Source of the DNA: Legionella_C dresdenensis
Lineage (GTDB): Bacteria > Pseudomonadota > Gammaproteobacteria > Legionellales > Legionellaceae
DNA: 64,000 nucleotides
Assembly: GCF_042649825.1 (NCBI RefSeq)
Contig: NZ_JBHSAB010000001.1
Coordinates: 558,001 to 622,000, forward strand
Direction of reading: 5' to 3'
This document shows positions 51,857 to 60,869 of the stretch, piece by piece (position 1 is the first letter of the stretch; the number at the start of each line of letters is the position of its first letter). The notes beneath the pieces were generated by a model. It saw only the letters and a program-made list of their open reading frames with translations, was not told the origin of the DNA and searched no databases. The translations under genes and the position numbers were made by a program.

Positions 51857-52088
51857 TGTTGGGTCAGGCGACCCATGGCCGTGTACAAAATTCCTTAACT
51901 GACTGCTATGGGTTTTTACAGCACATATTCGTTCGGCCTGAGGAAAATGCGGAGCATTTGTCTCGAAGGCTTGGCACTGTACCACAGGCTTCGAGACAGC
52001 GCTAAAGCGCTTCCTCAGCCCGAACGATATTGTGAAATGTAGAAATTTAATTCCTTAGCTTGACGGATATGGGTCAGGCGACCCAACC
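51857..52088. repeat. GTTGGGTC palindrome interrupted by a 194-bp insertion with 16-bp duplication
   Basis: The left part TGTTGGGTC-AGGC-GACCCA (51857-51875) and right part TGGGTC-AGGC-GACCCAACC (52070-52088) together make one copy of the palindrome, sharing the 16-base direct repeat TGGGTCAGGCGACCCA. The 194 bases between contain a long inverted repeat (separate entry). It fills the gap 51732-52090, in which no gene is seen. Confidence 0.75.
51929..52036. repeat. Inverted pair of CGTTCGG-CTGAGGAA repeats
   Basis: CGTTCGGCCTGAGGAA followed by GTCTCGAAGGCTT on one side and AGGCTTCGAGAC with TTCCTCAGCCCGAACG on the other form a long imperfect hairpin. Each arm carries a small inner palindrome (ATGC-GGA-GCAT and AGCGC-TAAA-GCGCT). 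The type resembles dispersed REP-like palindromes known from many proteobacteria. It lies inside the insertion described for 51857-52088. Confidence 0.78.
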
Positions 52089-52090
52089 GT

Positions 52091-52504
52091 TTAATCTGAA
52101 AAAGAAGACACCTGTTTTTTCAGAACCAATTGATAAGCATTCAGGTTCATGATTAATTCTGCTTCGGCATTCGATAGGTGGCAGCTTTCCATAATTTCCT
52201 CTTTGGTGCCGCCCATCTCCAGAATACGTATTGCATGCTGGTAACCGCCATCGTTTTGGCGTTTATTTTCCAGGGATTGTAATTGATTATCCATGCTAAT
52301 CAGTTGCCGATTAATTTCATTTAACTGCTTTGAAAAAATCAGGTCGGCATGAACTAAAGCGGATTGCTCCATTTCATATTGTTTTTGGGATTTACCTAGT
52401 TCACCTAGCTTTGACGCCAATTCGCTGATCTGTTTTCTTTGATAAAAAAAAGCATAACTCAGTACAAGACTGGCAACAATGCTGCAAAATACAGCAATAA
52501 TCAT
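52091..52504 (-). CDS. DUF2802 protein of flagellar operon
   Basis: A 137-residue protein with one N-terminal membrane helix (residues 2-20), a coiled-coil stretch (about 22-85, ISELASKLGELGKSQKQYEM and following) and a C-terminal domain with YQHAIRILEMGGTKEEIMES and LSNAEAELIMNLNAYQ, the DUF2802 pattern. Such genes follow the second motor-protein pair in Pseudomonas and Legionella-type flagellar clusters. Its start overlaps the motB-like stop by four bases. Function unknown; it may associate with the flagellar stator or basal body. Confidence 0.85.
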   Translation of the reverse strand: MIIAVFCSIVASLVLSYAFFYQRKQISELASKLGELGKSQKQYEMEQSALVHADLIFSKQLNEINRQLISMDNQLQSLENKRQNDGGYQHAIRILEMGGTKEEIMESCHLSNAEAELIMNLNAYQLVLKKQVSSFSD

Positions 52505-53310
52505 TGTGACTCCTTGTTAATCGGTTCAACCACACTTGTCTCCGGCGCAGGAGTTTGTAAACTTTCATCCTGATCCATTAAACTCTTCTCAGGATTGAGC
52601 AGTCTTGGCACATTCCTGTCGCGGGCAATAATCAGGTTCACCCGTCGGTTTTTAGCACGTCCCTCTTCTGTTTCATTCGTTGCAACTGGAAATTGTGCGC
52701 CATAACCAGTTACCGAAATCCGGCCCGGATCTACACCATAGTTTGTTAACACCCTGGCCAATGCCGAAGCCCGTGCAGAAGATAACTCCCAGTTTGAGGG
52801 ATATTGCGGAGTATTGATCGGTACATCATCCGTATACCCCTCTAATGCAACAGGATAAGGCAATTCTTTAATAATTTCAGCGACTTTTATTAATTTAATA
52901 ATCGCTAATGGTTTTAATTCGGCACTACCGCTGTCAAAGAGCGCTCCAGCTTTAATATCCAGCTCAATCCAGCCCTCTTGCCTATCCATTCGGTAATCCG
53001 CATCCTGCAATTGCGCCAATGCCTGATCAAGCATATCGAATGGATCGTCTTCGTCGTGCTCGCCATCTGATTTCGAAGCGCTTTGCCCTAACAACGTAGA
53101 AGGATTATCTACCGGTGCACGGTTTTTTTCCACTTTGTTAAAAGCCGTATGCATACCTTGCGCCAATGACTTGTATTTTGCAACATTCACTGACGAGATA
53201 GCATACATCACTACAAAGAAGGCAAAAAGCAAAGTAATAAAATCGGCATAAGACACCATCCAGCGATGGGTATCTTCATGAGGAATATGCTTACTCTTTC
53301 TTCCGCGCAT
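52501..53310 (-). CDS. motB: Flagellar motor protein MotB/MotD
   Basis: Stator subunit that anchors the motor to peptidoglycan. The N-terminus has a single membrane helix with the proton-binding Asp near residue 23 in MVSYADFITLLFAFFVVMYA. The C-terminal OmpA-like domain has VALEGYTDDVPINTPQYPSN, NWELSSARASALARVL, and ISVTGYGAQFP, followed by GRAKNRRVNLII. The length, 269 residues, and the neighbour set (fliA, partner motA, DUF2802) fit the MotD branch as in Pseudomonas. It overlaps motA by 20 bases. Confidence 0.93.
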   Translation of the reverse strand: MRGRKSKHIPHEDTHRWMVSYADFITLLFAFFVVMYAISSVNVAKYKSLAQGMHTAFNKVEKNRAPVDNPSTLLGQSASKSDGEHDEDDPFDMLDQALAQLQDADYRMDRQEGWIELDIKAGALFDSGSAELKPLAIIKLIKVAEIIKELPYPVALEGYTDDVPINTPQYPSNWELSSARASALARVLTNYGVDPGRISVTGYGAQFPVATNETEEGRAKNRRVNLIIARDRNVPRLLNPEKSLMDQDESLQTPAPETSVVEPINKESQ

Positions 53311-54058
53311 TTTGATGATGGATTCCGTAGTTACTTAATTTTAAGCTTAGCATATTCGGGCTTTCCCCGCTGGCCATCGCCACAATCCCTTCAATAATCA
53401 TCTCGTCATGATGAACCTGCATTGCCACACAGCTTTTCAGTTTATTAGCCACAGGCAGGAAAACCAGATTGGCAAATCCAACCCCGTAAATGGTTGCTAC
53501 GAAGGCCACGGCAATCCCTGCACCCAACTCTCCTGGTTCCGAGAGATTACGCATTACCTGAATTAATCCAAGTACCGCCCCTAAAATTCCGATAGTCGGG
53601 CTATAACCGCCCATACTTTCAAACATGCTGGCCGCCCGCATGTCCTGATCCTCAATCCGATCCACCTCAGCCTCTAATACATGTCGAATTGCAGTTTTCT
53701 CAACACCAACCACCAATAACTCCAAGCCCTGCCGGATCAAGGGGTTAGGCTCACGCTCCAGCTGTTCTTCCAGACTCAATACGCCAAATTGACGGGCAAT
53801 TTTAGCTAAATCCAGCAAACGGTCACGGCTGCGGTTAAAAGAAAAATCCGGGGGACGGAAAATCCAGGGTAAAATCCTGAAAGCCCGCAGGAAAGTGCGA
53901 AACGGCGTCTGTACCATTACCGCGCCAAAGGTTCCCCCCATAACAATCATAAATGCAGCCGGGTTAACCAGCGACATAATTGAGCCGCCTTCAACAATCT
54001 GGCCAACAATAATAGCCAAAAATCCGACTACCAATCCTAATAAGGTCAATCCGTCCAT
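53291..54058 (-). CDS. motA: Flagellar motor protein MotA/MotC
   Basis: Stator ion-channel subunit with four membrane helices. GLVVGFLAIIVGQIVEGG opens the protein (helix one), helix two follows (FMIVMGGTFGAVMV). The cytoplasmic loop has RLLDLAKIARQFGVLSLEEQ and RQGLELLVVGVE. SMGGYSPTIGILGAVLGLIQVM and GAGIAVAFVATIYGVGFANLVFLP form helices three and four with the conserved prolines. It is placed directly downstream of fliA, consistent with the MotC branch. Confidence 0.94.
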   Translation of the reverse strand: MDGLTLLGLVVGFLAIIVGQIVEGGSIMSLVNPAAFMIVMGGTFGAVMVQTPFRTFLRAFRILPWIFRPPDFSFNRSRDRLLDLAKIARQFGVLSLEEQLEREPNPLIRQGLELLVVGVEKTAIRHVLEAEVDRIEDQDMRAASMFESMGGYSPTIGILGAVLGLIQVMRNLSEPGELGAGIAVAFVATIYGVGFANLVFLPVANKLKSCVAMQVHHDEMIIEGIVAMASGESPNMLSLKLSNYGIHHQNARKKE

Positions 54059-54064
54059 ATGGGC

Positions 54065-54784
54065 TTATCGCTCCTGTAAGCGTGATTTTATTCTTAATGT
54101 CGCCTGAGTATGGATTTGCGATACCCGAGACTCACTTACACCCAATACCTCGCCAATTTCCTTTAAATTTAAGTCCTGTTCATAATATAACGATAGCACA
54201 AGCCTTTCTTTTTCGGGCAAATTTTGAATAATCTGTGACAGAAAACTCATAAAATCGTCACGCATAACCTGCTCTTGCGGCTCGCTTGTCGGCGAATCCT
54301 CACCGCCCTTTAATACATCCTCTGTTACGCCAAGGTCATCAAAACCATATAATTGGCTGCCGGCGGAATCTTTCAGTAATTCGTAATACTCCTCCAGTTT
54401 CAAATTGAGTTCAGCGGCTATTTCGGCATCTTTGGCTACCCGCCCCAGCCGGTTTTCTACTTTTTTCACCGCCTCTGACACCATGCGGGCATTACGGTAA
54501 ACAGAACGCGGAACCCAGTCGTTACGGCGCACTTCATCAAGCATATGCCCGCGTATCCTGATTCCGGCATACGTTTCAAAGGATGCGCCTTTCGTTGCGT
54601 CATAATTACGCGCAGCATCCAATAGCCCCATCATACCAGCCTGAATTAAATCATCCAGCTGCACAGACTGCGGCAGCCTGACCAATAAGTGATGGGCTAT
54701 ACGTTTCACCATTAGCGCATGGGTTTTAACCAGCGCTTCCTGGGTCTGTTGATTTATTTTGCCGTATGCTGCCAAAGCATCCAC
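54065..54784 (-). CDS. fliA: Flagellar sigma factor FliA (sigma-28)
   Basis: Sigma-28 directing late flagellar genes. Region 2 has LVKTHALMVKRIAHHLLVRL, LDDLIQAGMMGLLDAARNYD and FETYAGIRIRGHMLDEVRRN; region 3 has KVENRLGRVAKDAEIAAELN; region 4 has LPEKERLVLSLYYEQDLNLK and LGVSESRVSQIHTQA. I choose the GTG at 54784, preceded by AAAGGAG, giving 239 residues like E. coli FliA, over the ATG at 54802 that covers this binding site. Confidence 0.95.
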   Translation of the reverse strand: MDALAAYGKINQQTQEALVKTHALMVKRIAHHLLVRLPQSVQLDDLIQAGMMGLLDAARNYDATKGASFETYAGIRIRGHMLDEVRRNDWVPRSVYRNARMVSEAVKKVENRLGRVAKDAEIAAELNLKLEEYYELLKDSAGSQLYGFDDLGVTEDVLKGGEDSPTSEPQEQVMRDDFMSFLSQIIQNLPEKERLVLSLYYEQDLNLKEIGEVLGVSESRVSQIHTQATLRIKSRLQER

Positions 54785-54822
54785 GACATTCTCCTTTCGC
54801 ATAGTGTTCTAAAAACTTTTAG

Positions 54823-55692
54823 TTAATACTGTCCTGCAAGCAATCGTTCCAGGAAAAAGCTGGTGTTTCCTTTGAATGCCCGATTAAACGGCCAATCCCC
54901 TACACTCTCTCCCAGTTGCTCAAAGGCTTTTGCCGCATTACTATCCGGATAGAGTTCCAACACCGGTTTTTGTCTTTTTACCGCTTCATGTACCCGCTCA
55001 TCAAACGGGATAGCTCCCAGATAATCCAGATTAACATCAAGGAACTGATCAGCAACCTGGAATAACCTGTTAAACAGCTCTTTCCCTTCCTGCAGCGAAC
55101 GCGCCATATTCACCAGAACCCGGAAATGATTCCAGTTGTAACGTTTGCTCATTACTTTAATTAAAGCATATGCATCGGTTAATGAGGTAGGTTCATCGCA
55201 AACAACGACAATTACTTCCTGAGAGGATCGAGTAAAACTCAAGACGGTATCTGAGATTCCAGCGGCGGTATCGATAATCATATAATCAAAATCATCAGTT
55301 AATTCATTGAAAGAATCAATTATCCCCGCATGTTCCACAGCCTTTAACTGAGCCATGTATTCAGTACCTGATGACGCTGGGATTACTGATATGCCATACG
55401 GTCCGGTAAGCATAATATCGGCTATGTGGCAATTTCCTTGAATGACATGCGATAAATTATATTTGGAATACAGGCCCAGCATGATATCTATATTTCCAAG
55501 CCCTAAATCTGCGTCCATTAACAGAATTTTATTCCCTTTACGGGCTAGAGATACCGCAAGATTAACTGATACATTGCTCTTGCCGACTCCGCCCTTGCCT
55601 GCCGATACTGCAATAACCTTAACCGGCTTTATTTGTCCGATTCTACGCAGACCGGCTGCCTGATCGAAAGCGCCATGGTTAATTTTCGACAT
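54823..55692 (-). CDS. flhG: Flagellar number regulator FlhG/FleN (MinD-like ATPase)
   Basis: MinD-family ATPase that limits flagellar number, acting against FlhF at the cell pole. The deviant Walker A motif VSAGKGGVGKSNVSVNLA is near residues 30-47, LLMDADLGLGNIDIMLGL near 58-75, and DYMIIDTAAGISDTVL near 137-152. The length of 289 is normal. It starts inside the 3' end of flhF (14-base overlap) with GGGAGAG before ATG, and fliA follows. Confidence 0.95.
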   Translation of the reverse strand: MSKINHGAFDQAAGLRRIGQIKPVKVIAVSAGKGGVGKSNVSVNLAVSLARKGNKILLMDADLGLGNIDIMLGLYSKYNLSHVIQGNCHIADIMLTGPYGISVIPASSGTEYMAQLKAVEHAGIIDSFNELTDDFDYMIIDTAAGISDTVLSFTRSSQEVIVVVCDEPTSLTDAYALIKVMSKRYNWNHFRVLVNMARSLQEGKELFNRLFQVADQFLDVNLDYLGAIPFDERVHEAVKRQKPVLELYPDSNAAKAFEQLGESVGDWPFNRAFKGNTSFFLERLLAGQY

Positions 55693-56851
55693 AATCTCTC
55701 CCTACAACAGTTTCTTTCTTATACGTTTGCTCAGGCTGGTGCATATTCCGCTCCTGCTGTGCCAATTGTTCGATAAGCTGGTAACGTGAAGCCATTTTGA
55801 TATCTTCAGGAACCCGTTGCCCATGCGTCAAATAACTGACAGCAATACCTGTTTCACAAAGCGCACTCAAAATACCGCCAATTGCCATCGATTCATCCAC
55901 CTTGGTAATAATGCACTGATGAACAGGGCTATTGGCCTGATAACTCTTTATTGCATTCATCACAACCTCATAATGGCTGGTAGCCTGCAGAACCAGAGAG
56001 ATTGAGACAGAATGTAATTGATTGCTCAATAAACGCATTTGCATCGCTACCCGCTCATCAGATGGATTCATGCCTGCGGTATCGATTAAAATCAATTTTT
56101 TATCGTTGAGTTGCCGGATAACCCGCACGAGCGATACTTCATCCTGGGCAACACAGACTTTAACGCCGAGAATTTTTCCATAGAGCATCAATTGTTCCTG
56201 AGCCGCGATACGATAAGTATCCATCGTAACCAGGCCAAGGTGTTCAGCCCCAAAACGCAAGGCAAACCTTGCGGCAATTTTGGCAATCGTTGTTGTTTTA
56301 CCAACACCGGTTGGTCCAACGAAAGCAAAAATCCCGCCTTCTTCAATTCGGCGCGAGTCATAAATTGGTAAACTGGAAGCAAAAGAATCAATAACCTGCT
56401 TCCATCCCTGCTGCTGATTCATACCGGGATTAATCGGCCTGACCAGAGAGGAGGCCGTACTTTGGCTTACTCCCAGATAAAGCAATTTCTGGATTAACAC
56501 ATTATGCAGGGGGTCGCTATGAGCAATCTGCCCCCGAAATTGCGCTTCCATCATCTGACGCAGAGTCTGAATTTCCTGGCGCATATCATCCAGCGGCGAT
56601 ATCACCTGATTCGGCGGCAAAACTGACGTGTTTGCCACAACAGCCTCAGCAATGGATGCCGGCGCAGGCTCAGCAGAGGCAATTGCTGCCTTGGGAGCCA
56701 ATACTGTCTCATCGTAATCAATAGCTGCAACAACTTCTACCCCGCCGTCAACCTTACTGCTTGACAGGATTACAGCGTCAGGACCAAATTCAGCCTTAAT
56801 CTGCTGCATGGCAGTACGGCTATCTGCTGCCACAAATCGTTTTAATTTCAT
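55679..56851 (-). CDS. flhF: Flagellar biosynthesis GTPase FlhF
   Basis: SRP-type GTPase that sets polar flagellar placement. The N-terminal part (MKLKRFVAADSRTAMQQIK, FGPDAVILSSSKVDGGVEVVA) is followed by an Ala/Pro-rich linker. The GTPase has FVGPTGVGKTTTIAKIAARF near 183-202, TMDTYRIAAQEQL near 222, ILIDTAGMN near 270 and ITKVDESM near 333. Start ATG 56851 has GGAGG just before it; a TTG one codon earlier also opens the frame. Confidence 0.95.
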   Translation of the reverse strand: MKLKRFVAADSRTAMQQIKAEFGPDAVILSSSKVDGGVEVVAAIDYDETVLAPKAAIASAEPAPASIAEAVVANTSVLPPNQVISPLDDMRQEIQTLRQMMEAQFRGQIAHSDPLHNVLIQKLLYLGVSQSTASSLVRPINPGMNQQQGWKQVIDSFASSLPIYDSRRIEEGGIFAFVGPTGVGKTTTIAKIAARFALRFGAEHLGLVTMDTYRIAAQEQLMLYGKILGVKVCVAQDEVSLVRVIRQLNDKKLILIDTAGMNPSDERVAMQMRLLSNQLHSVSISLVLQATSHYEVVMNAIKSYQANSPVHQCIITKVDESMAIGGILSALCETGIAVSYLTHGQRVPEDIKMASRYQLIEQLAQQERNMHQPEQTYKKETVVGRDYVEN

Positions 56852-56867
56852 CAAGCCTCCAGCTTAA

Positions 56868-58946
56868 TTATCCTACAGTGCCAATAATTCGTATTTGTTT
56901 GTTATCAGGAATTTCCTGATAGGATAAAACATGTAAGTTACTGGCAATATTACGAACAAAACGCGCCAGAACAGATCTAATCCCTGGCTGTACTACCAGC
57001 ACAGCCAATTCATTTTTTGCCTGCTGCTGGGCAGCAAGCTGTGACAATGAATTCTGAATTTTATCAGCCATACCTGGTTCAAAGCTGATCCCATTACTCC
57101 CTGCATTCTGAATGCTTCCTTGCAATAATTGTTCCAACTCGGGTTTCAAAGTAATAATCGGTAACTCTTCATGCAACCCGCTTATTTTCTGAGTGATAAG
57201 CCGTGATAACGCAACCCGTACCTGGCCAATTAAAAAGTCTGTATCTTTCGATTTGGGTGCGGCCTCTGCCAGGGTTTCAACAATAGTACGAATATCCGTC
57301 AGCGGGATTTTCTCAACCAACAAGCCTTGCAGCACTTTAGTGACTGCGCCCAACGATAACAGGTCAGGAACCAGCTCTTTGACCAGTTTCGGCGATCCAG
57401 CCGCCAATTTGTCAAGCAATTGCTGAGTTTCTTCATAGCCAAGTAATTGCTGGCTATTTTGCTCCAGAATCTGGCTTAAATGAGTTGCAACGACTGTTGA
57501 AGCATCTACTACGGTGTAACCAAACGTACTGGCCAGATCTTTCTGGCTTTCATTAATCCATACTGCATCCAGACCAAACGCCGGATCGATCGTTTTTTGC
57601 CCCTCCAGCTCGCCAAAAACCTGACCGGGATTTATCGCCATCCATTTGTCGGGATAGATTGTCGCCTCTCCCATAATGACTCCAGCCAGACTGACCCGGT
57701 AATTATTCGGTTTTAAATCGAGATTATCCCTAATATGAACGGTTGGAATTAAAAAGCCCAGTTCCTGAGAAATCTTCTTGCGCACGCCCTTAATCCGTGA
57801 CAATAGCAAGCCGCCCTGCGCACTATCCACTAACGGGATTAAACGATACCCGACTTCAAGTCCGATGACATCAACCGGATTGACATCATCCCAAGATAAT
57901 TCGGTAGTTACCGGCTCTGTTTTCGCAGCCGCAGCCGCTTCAGCAACAGCCGCTTCTTTCTCTTTTTCACCGCCCTGCACGTATAACAAATAGGCCATAC
58001 CGGCTAATCCAGCCGCGAGCAGAATAAACGCAATATGAGGCATACCGGGAATTAACCCCAGAATACCGATAATGGCCGCGGTAATAATTAATGTTTTGGG
58101 TCTGCCGAATACCTGAGCAACAACCGCCTGGCCCATATCCTGCGCGCTGGAAACGCGGGTTACCATAATCGCTGCGGCGGTTGATAGTACCAGCGAAGGG
58201 ACCTGAGCCACCAGGCCGTCCCCGATACTCAATAAAATGTAGTTGTGGAGGGCATCGGCAAAGGTCATATCATGTTGCATAATACCAATAATCAAACCGC
58301 CAATCATGTTAATAAACAAGATCAGAATTCCGGCAATCGCATCCCCGCGTACGAATTTGCTGGCACCGTCCATAGAGCCGTAAAAATCAGCTTCCTGCGC
58401 TACTTCCGCGCGTCGCGTAATGGCCTGTTCCTGAGTAATAATGCCTGCGTTCAAGTCGGCATCAATTGCCATCTGTTTACCGGGTAACGAATCCAGAGTA
58501 AAACGGGCGCTTACTTCCGAAACCCGTCCCGCACCCTTGGTAACTACTACAAAGTTAATTACAACTAAAATCGCGAAAACAATTATACCCACTGCGTAGT
58601 TACCGCCGATTACCACTTCACCAAACGATTTGATTACCTCGCCTGCTGCATCCGTTCCGGTGTGGCCATGTAACAATACTACGCGGGTAGACGCCACGTT
58701 AAGCGCAAGCCTTAACAAGGTAGCGATCAGGATAACGGTCGGGAAAACAGCAAAATCCAGCGGCCTGTCACTATAAATTACCGCAAGCAGCACAACCAGC
58801 GATAAGGCAATATTGAACGTAAACAGAACATCAAGAAAAAATGGCGGTAAAGGCAGTATCATCATGCTGAGCATGACGACCAACATCAGGGGTGTACCTA
58901 GCCCCTGGTTCATCCATTGTTTGAATGTTTGTAATAGCGCGTCCAT
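56868..58946 (-). CDS. flhA: Flagellar export apparatus protein FlhA
   Basis: Large membrane component of the type III flagellar export gate. About eight N-terminal helices (to residue 325), including the FHIPEP-like region SARFTLDSLPGKQMAIDADL and EADFYGSMDGASKFVRGDA. The C-terminal cytoplasmic domain starts near 355 with VGYRLIPLVDSAQGGLLLSR. The length of 692 is normal. ATG 58946 overlaps the flhB stop and has GAGGAGAG upstream. Confidence 0.96.
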   Translation of the reverse strand: MDALLQTFKQWMNQGLGTPLMLVVMLSMMILPLPPFFLDVLFTFNIALSLVVLLAVIYSDRPLDFAVFPTVILIATLLRLALNVASTRVVLLHGHTGTDAAGEVIKSFGEVVIGGNYAVGIIVFAILVVINFVVVTKGAGRVSEVSARFTLDSLPGKQMAIDADLNAGIITQEQAITRRAEVAQEADFYGSMDGASKFVRGDAIAGILILFINMIGGLIIGIMQHDMTFADALHNYILLSIGDGLVAQVPSLVLSTAAAIMVTRVSSAQDMGQAVVAQVFGRPKTLIITAAIIGILGLIPGMPHIAFILLAAGLAGMAYLLYVQGGEKEKEAAVAEAAAAAKTEPVTTELSWDDVNPVDVIGLEVGYRLIPLVDSAQGGLLLSRIKGVRKKISQELGFLIPTVHIRDNLDLKPNNYRVSLAGVIMGEATIYPDKWMAINPGQVFGELEGQKTIDPAFGLDAVWINESQKDLASTFGYTVVDASTVVATHLSQILEQNSQQLLGYEETQQLLDKLAAGSPKLVKELVPDLLSLGAVTKVLQGLLVEKIPLTDIRTIVETLAEAAPKSKDTDFLIGQVRVALSRLITQKISGLHEELPIITLKPELEQLLQGSIQNAGSNGISFEPGMADKIQNSLSQLAAQQQAKNELAVLVVQPGIRSVLARFVRNIASNLHVLSYQEIPDNKQIRIIGTVG

Positions 58947-60097
58947 CAACTACTCTCCTCTGCATCACGCTTTAAATCATCCGGGATAGGCACATTTTGC
59001 AGAAACTCCGGCTGATGCTCATAAGTATGCTTGTTTTTTAACTGAAAGATATAAGCCAGTACCTGCGCAACAGCTATATACAATCCCCTTGGGATTTCGG
59101 CATTCAGTTTGGTTGAATAATAAATTGCCCGCGCAAGCGGCGGTACGGAAATAATCGGAACATTATGAGCCTGTGCTATGCGATTAATTTGCAAAGCAAC
59201 CAAATCCCGGCCTTTCGCCACAATAACCGGTGCCTTTTTACCCTTTTCCTCATAGCGGATAGCTACGGCATAATGCGTTGGGTTCGTCACCACCACATTG
59301 GCCTTGGGTACCTCGCTCATCATACGGCGTCTGGCCATTTCATGCTGAGTGCGGCGGATCTGGGCTTTTACTTCGGGCTTTCCTTCTGTTTCCTTATATT
59401 CGTCCCTGACTTCCTGCTTGGTCATTTTCAATTGCTTTTTATGTTCATGGATCTGAAACGGTACGTCAATAGCTGCAATCAGAATCAGGCTCGCGCTAAT
59501 CAGAATAAAACACCAGGCAATAATATCTATCCCGTTGATAATGGCTGATTCAATGGGGTAATCAGCTAACACGATAAGCCGGGGTATCTTCCACCATAAA
59601 ATAAAAAGCGATACGCTTGCCACCAGAGCAAACTTGGCAAATGATTTAATCATTTCAACAAAACTTTTAAGCGATACCATACGCTTAAGGCCTTTCATCA
59701 GGCTCAGGCGTGAAAATTTGGGCTGAATAGACTGACTACTGAATACCCAACCGCCGGTTAATAGCGGAGCCACTATCGACAGAATTAAAATGACAATCAG
59801 CAGGGGAAAACATGACCAGAAACCGGAAATCCCCAAGTCAAACAGTTTATACATCACTGCTGAAGAGGTAACCAGAACATCGGTATTAAATTCGAAGGCA
59901 TGGCGCATCATCTGCAATAGCTGATTGGAAAGGCTGCCGCCAAAAATCAGAAACGCAGCACCGGAAAACATGAGAATCACAGTGGCATTAAAATCTTTTG
60001 AACGAGCGATCTGCCCCTTATCGCGCGATTCTTTTAATCGTTTCGCCGAGGGTTCTTCGGTACGTTCTTGTGACTGTTCACTATCTTCTTCAGCCAT
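58946..60097 (-). CDS. flhB: Flagellar export apparatus protein FlhB
   Basis: Export gate protein controlling substrate specificity. N-terminal EDSEQSQERTEEPSAKRLKE and SRDKGQIARSKDFN, four membrane helices, then the self-cleaving N-P-T-H site in VVVTNPTHYAVAIRYE near residue 267. After it, KGRDLVALQINRIA, VPIISVPPLARAIYYS follow. Its start overlaps the fliR stop as TAATG. Confidence 0.96.
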   Translation of the reverse strand: MAEEDSEQSQERTEEPSAKRLKESRDKGQIARSKDFNATVILMFSGAAFLIFGGSLSNQLLQMMRHAFEFNTDVLVTSSAVMYKLFDLGISGFWSCFPLLIVILILSIVAPLLTGGWVFSSQSIQPKFSRLSLMKGLKRMVSLKSFVEMIKSFAKFALVASVSLFILWWKIPRLIVLADYPIESAIINGIDIIAWCFILISASLILIAAIDVPFQIHEHKKQLKMTKQEVRDEYKETEGKPEVKAQIRRTQHEMARRRMMSEVPKANVVVTNPTHYAVAIRYEEKGKKAPVIVAKGRDLVALQINRIAQAHNVPIISVPPLARAIYYSTKLNAEIPRGLYIAVAQVLAYIFQLKNKHTYEHQPEFLQNVPIPDDLKRDAEESS

Positions 60098-60867
60098 TAG
60101 CCCAATAATTCCTTAATCAGCAACAATCCTTGTTCCAGACTTCCTTCAATCTGTGAAGAAATCCCTGGCAGGCCTACTCGAACAATAATCATACCCATTA
60201 GCAATGTAATGGGAAATCCCAATGAAAAAATATTTAACTGCGGCGCAACACGGGTCATCACCCCAAACGACAAGGTTACCAGCAGCATTGATAAAATAGC
60301 CGGCAACGAGACTAGCACCGATTCTTTAATCATCCAGCTTGAAAAAGTAATCACTGCACCGATAAGCGAAAACTCGTTATACATTTCTCCCACCGGCATT
60401 TTCTCAAAGCTGAATAATAACGCTTCCAGAATTGCCAGGTGGCCATCCAAAGCCAAAAAAGTCAGCCCAACCATCAACTGATACATCTGGCTCATTAACG
60501 GTACACTGGCACGGCTAGCCGGGTCAACCATAATGGCAAATCCCAGACCGGCCTGCATCGCAACAATCTGCCCGCCAATAATAAATATCTGGAATACCAT
60601 CTGCAAAATAAACCCCATGGTCAACCCAAGCAGGATCTCTTCGGCAATATAATACACATAGGTTCCAGTAAAATTTAAAAAGGACAACCGTTCGGGAATA
60701 TGGGGTGCAATCAGGAATGCCAGCGCGAATGCAAATATAATCCGAATTCTTGGCGATACCAATGAGGTTGAGATAAGCGGCATGGTCAGGAACAAACCGC
60801 TCACTCGCATCAGCGGCCAGACCAGTTGGCTTAAGTAGGCAATCATCCCTGAGTAAGTGGCGGTCAT
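60097..60867 (-). CDS. fliR: Flagellar export apparatus protein FliR
   Basis: Polytopic export-gate protein with about six helices. Family-like sequence: PLMRVSGLFLTMPLIS, VSPRIRIIFAFALAFLIAP, EILLGLTMGFILQMVFQI and QAGLGFAIMVDPASRASVP. I use ATG 60867, two bases after the fliQ stop, giving 256 residues; the frame extends 24 codons further into fliQ but without family similarity. Confidence 0.94.
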   Translation of the reverse strand: MTATYSGMIAYLSQLVWPLMRVSGLFLTMPLISTSLVSPRIRIIFAFALAFLIAPHIPERLSFLNFTGTYVYYIAEEILLGLTMGFILQMVFQIFIIGGQIVAMQAGLGFAIMVDPASRASVPLMSQMYQLMVGLTFLALDGHLAILEALLFSFEKMPVGEMYNEFSLIGAVITFSSWMIKESVLVSLPAILSMLLVTLSFGVMTRVAPQLNIFSLGFPITLLMGMIIVRVGLPGISSQIEGSLEQGLLLIKELLG

Positions 60868-60869
60868 AG

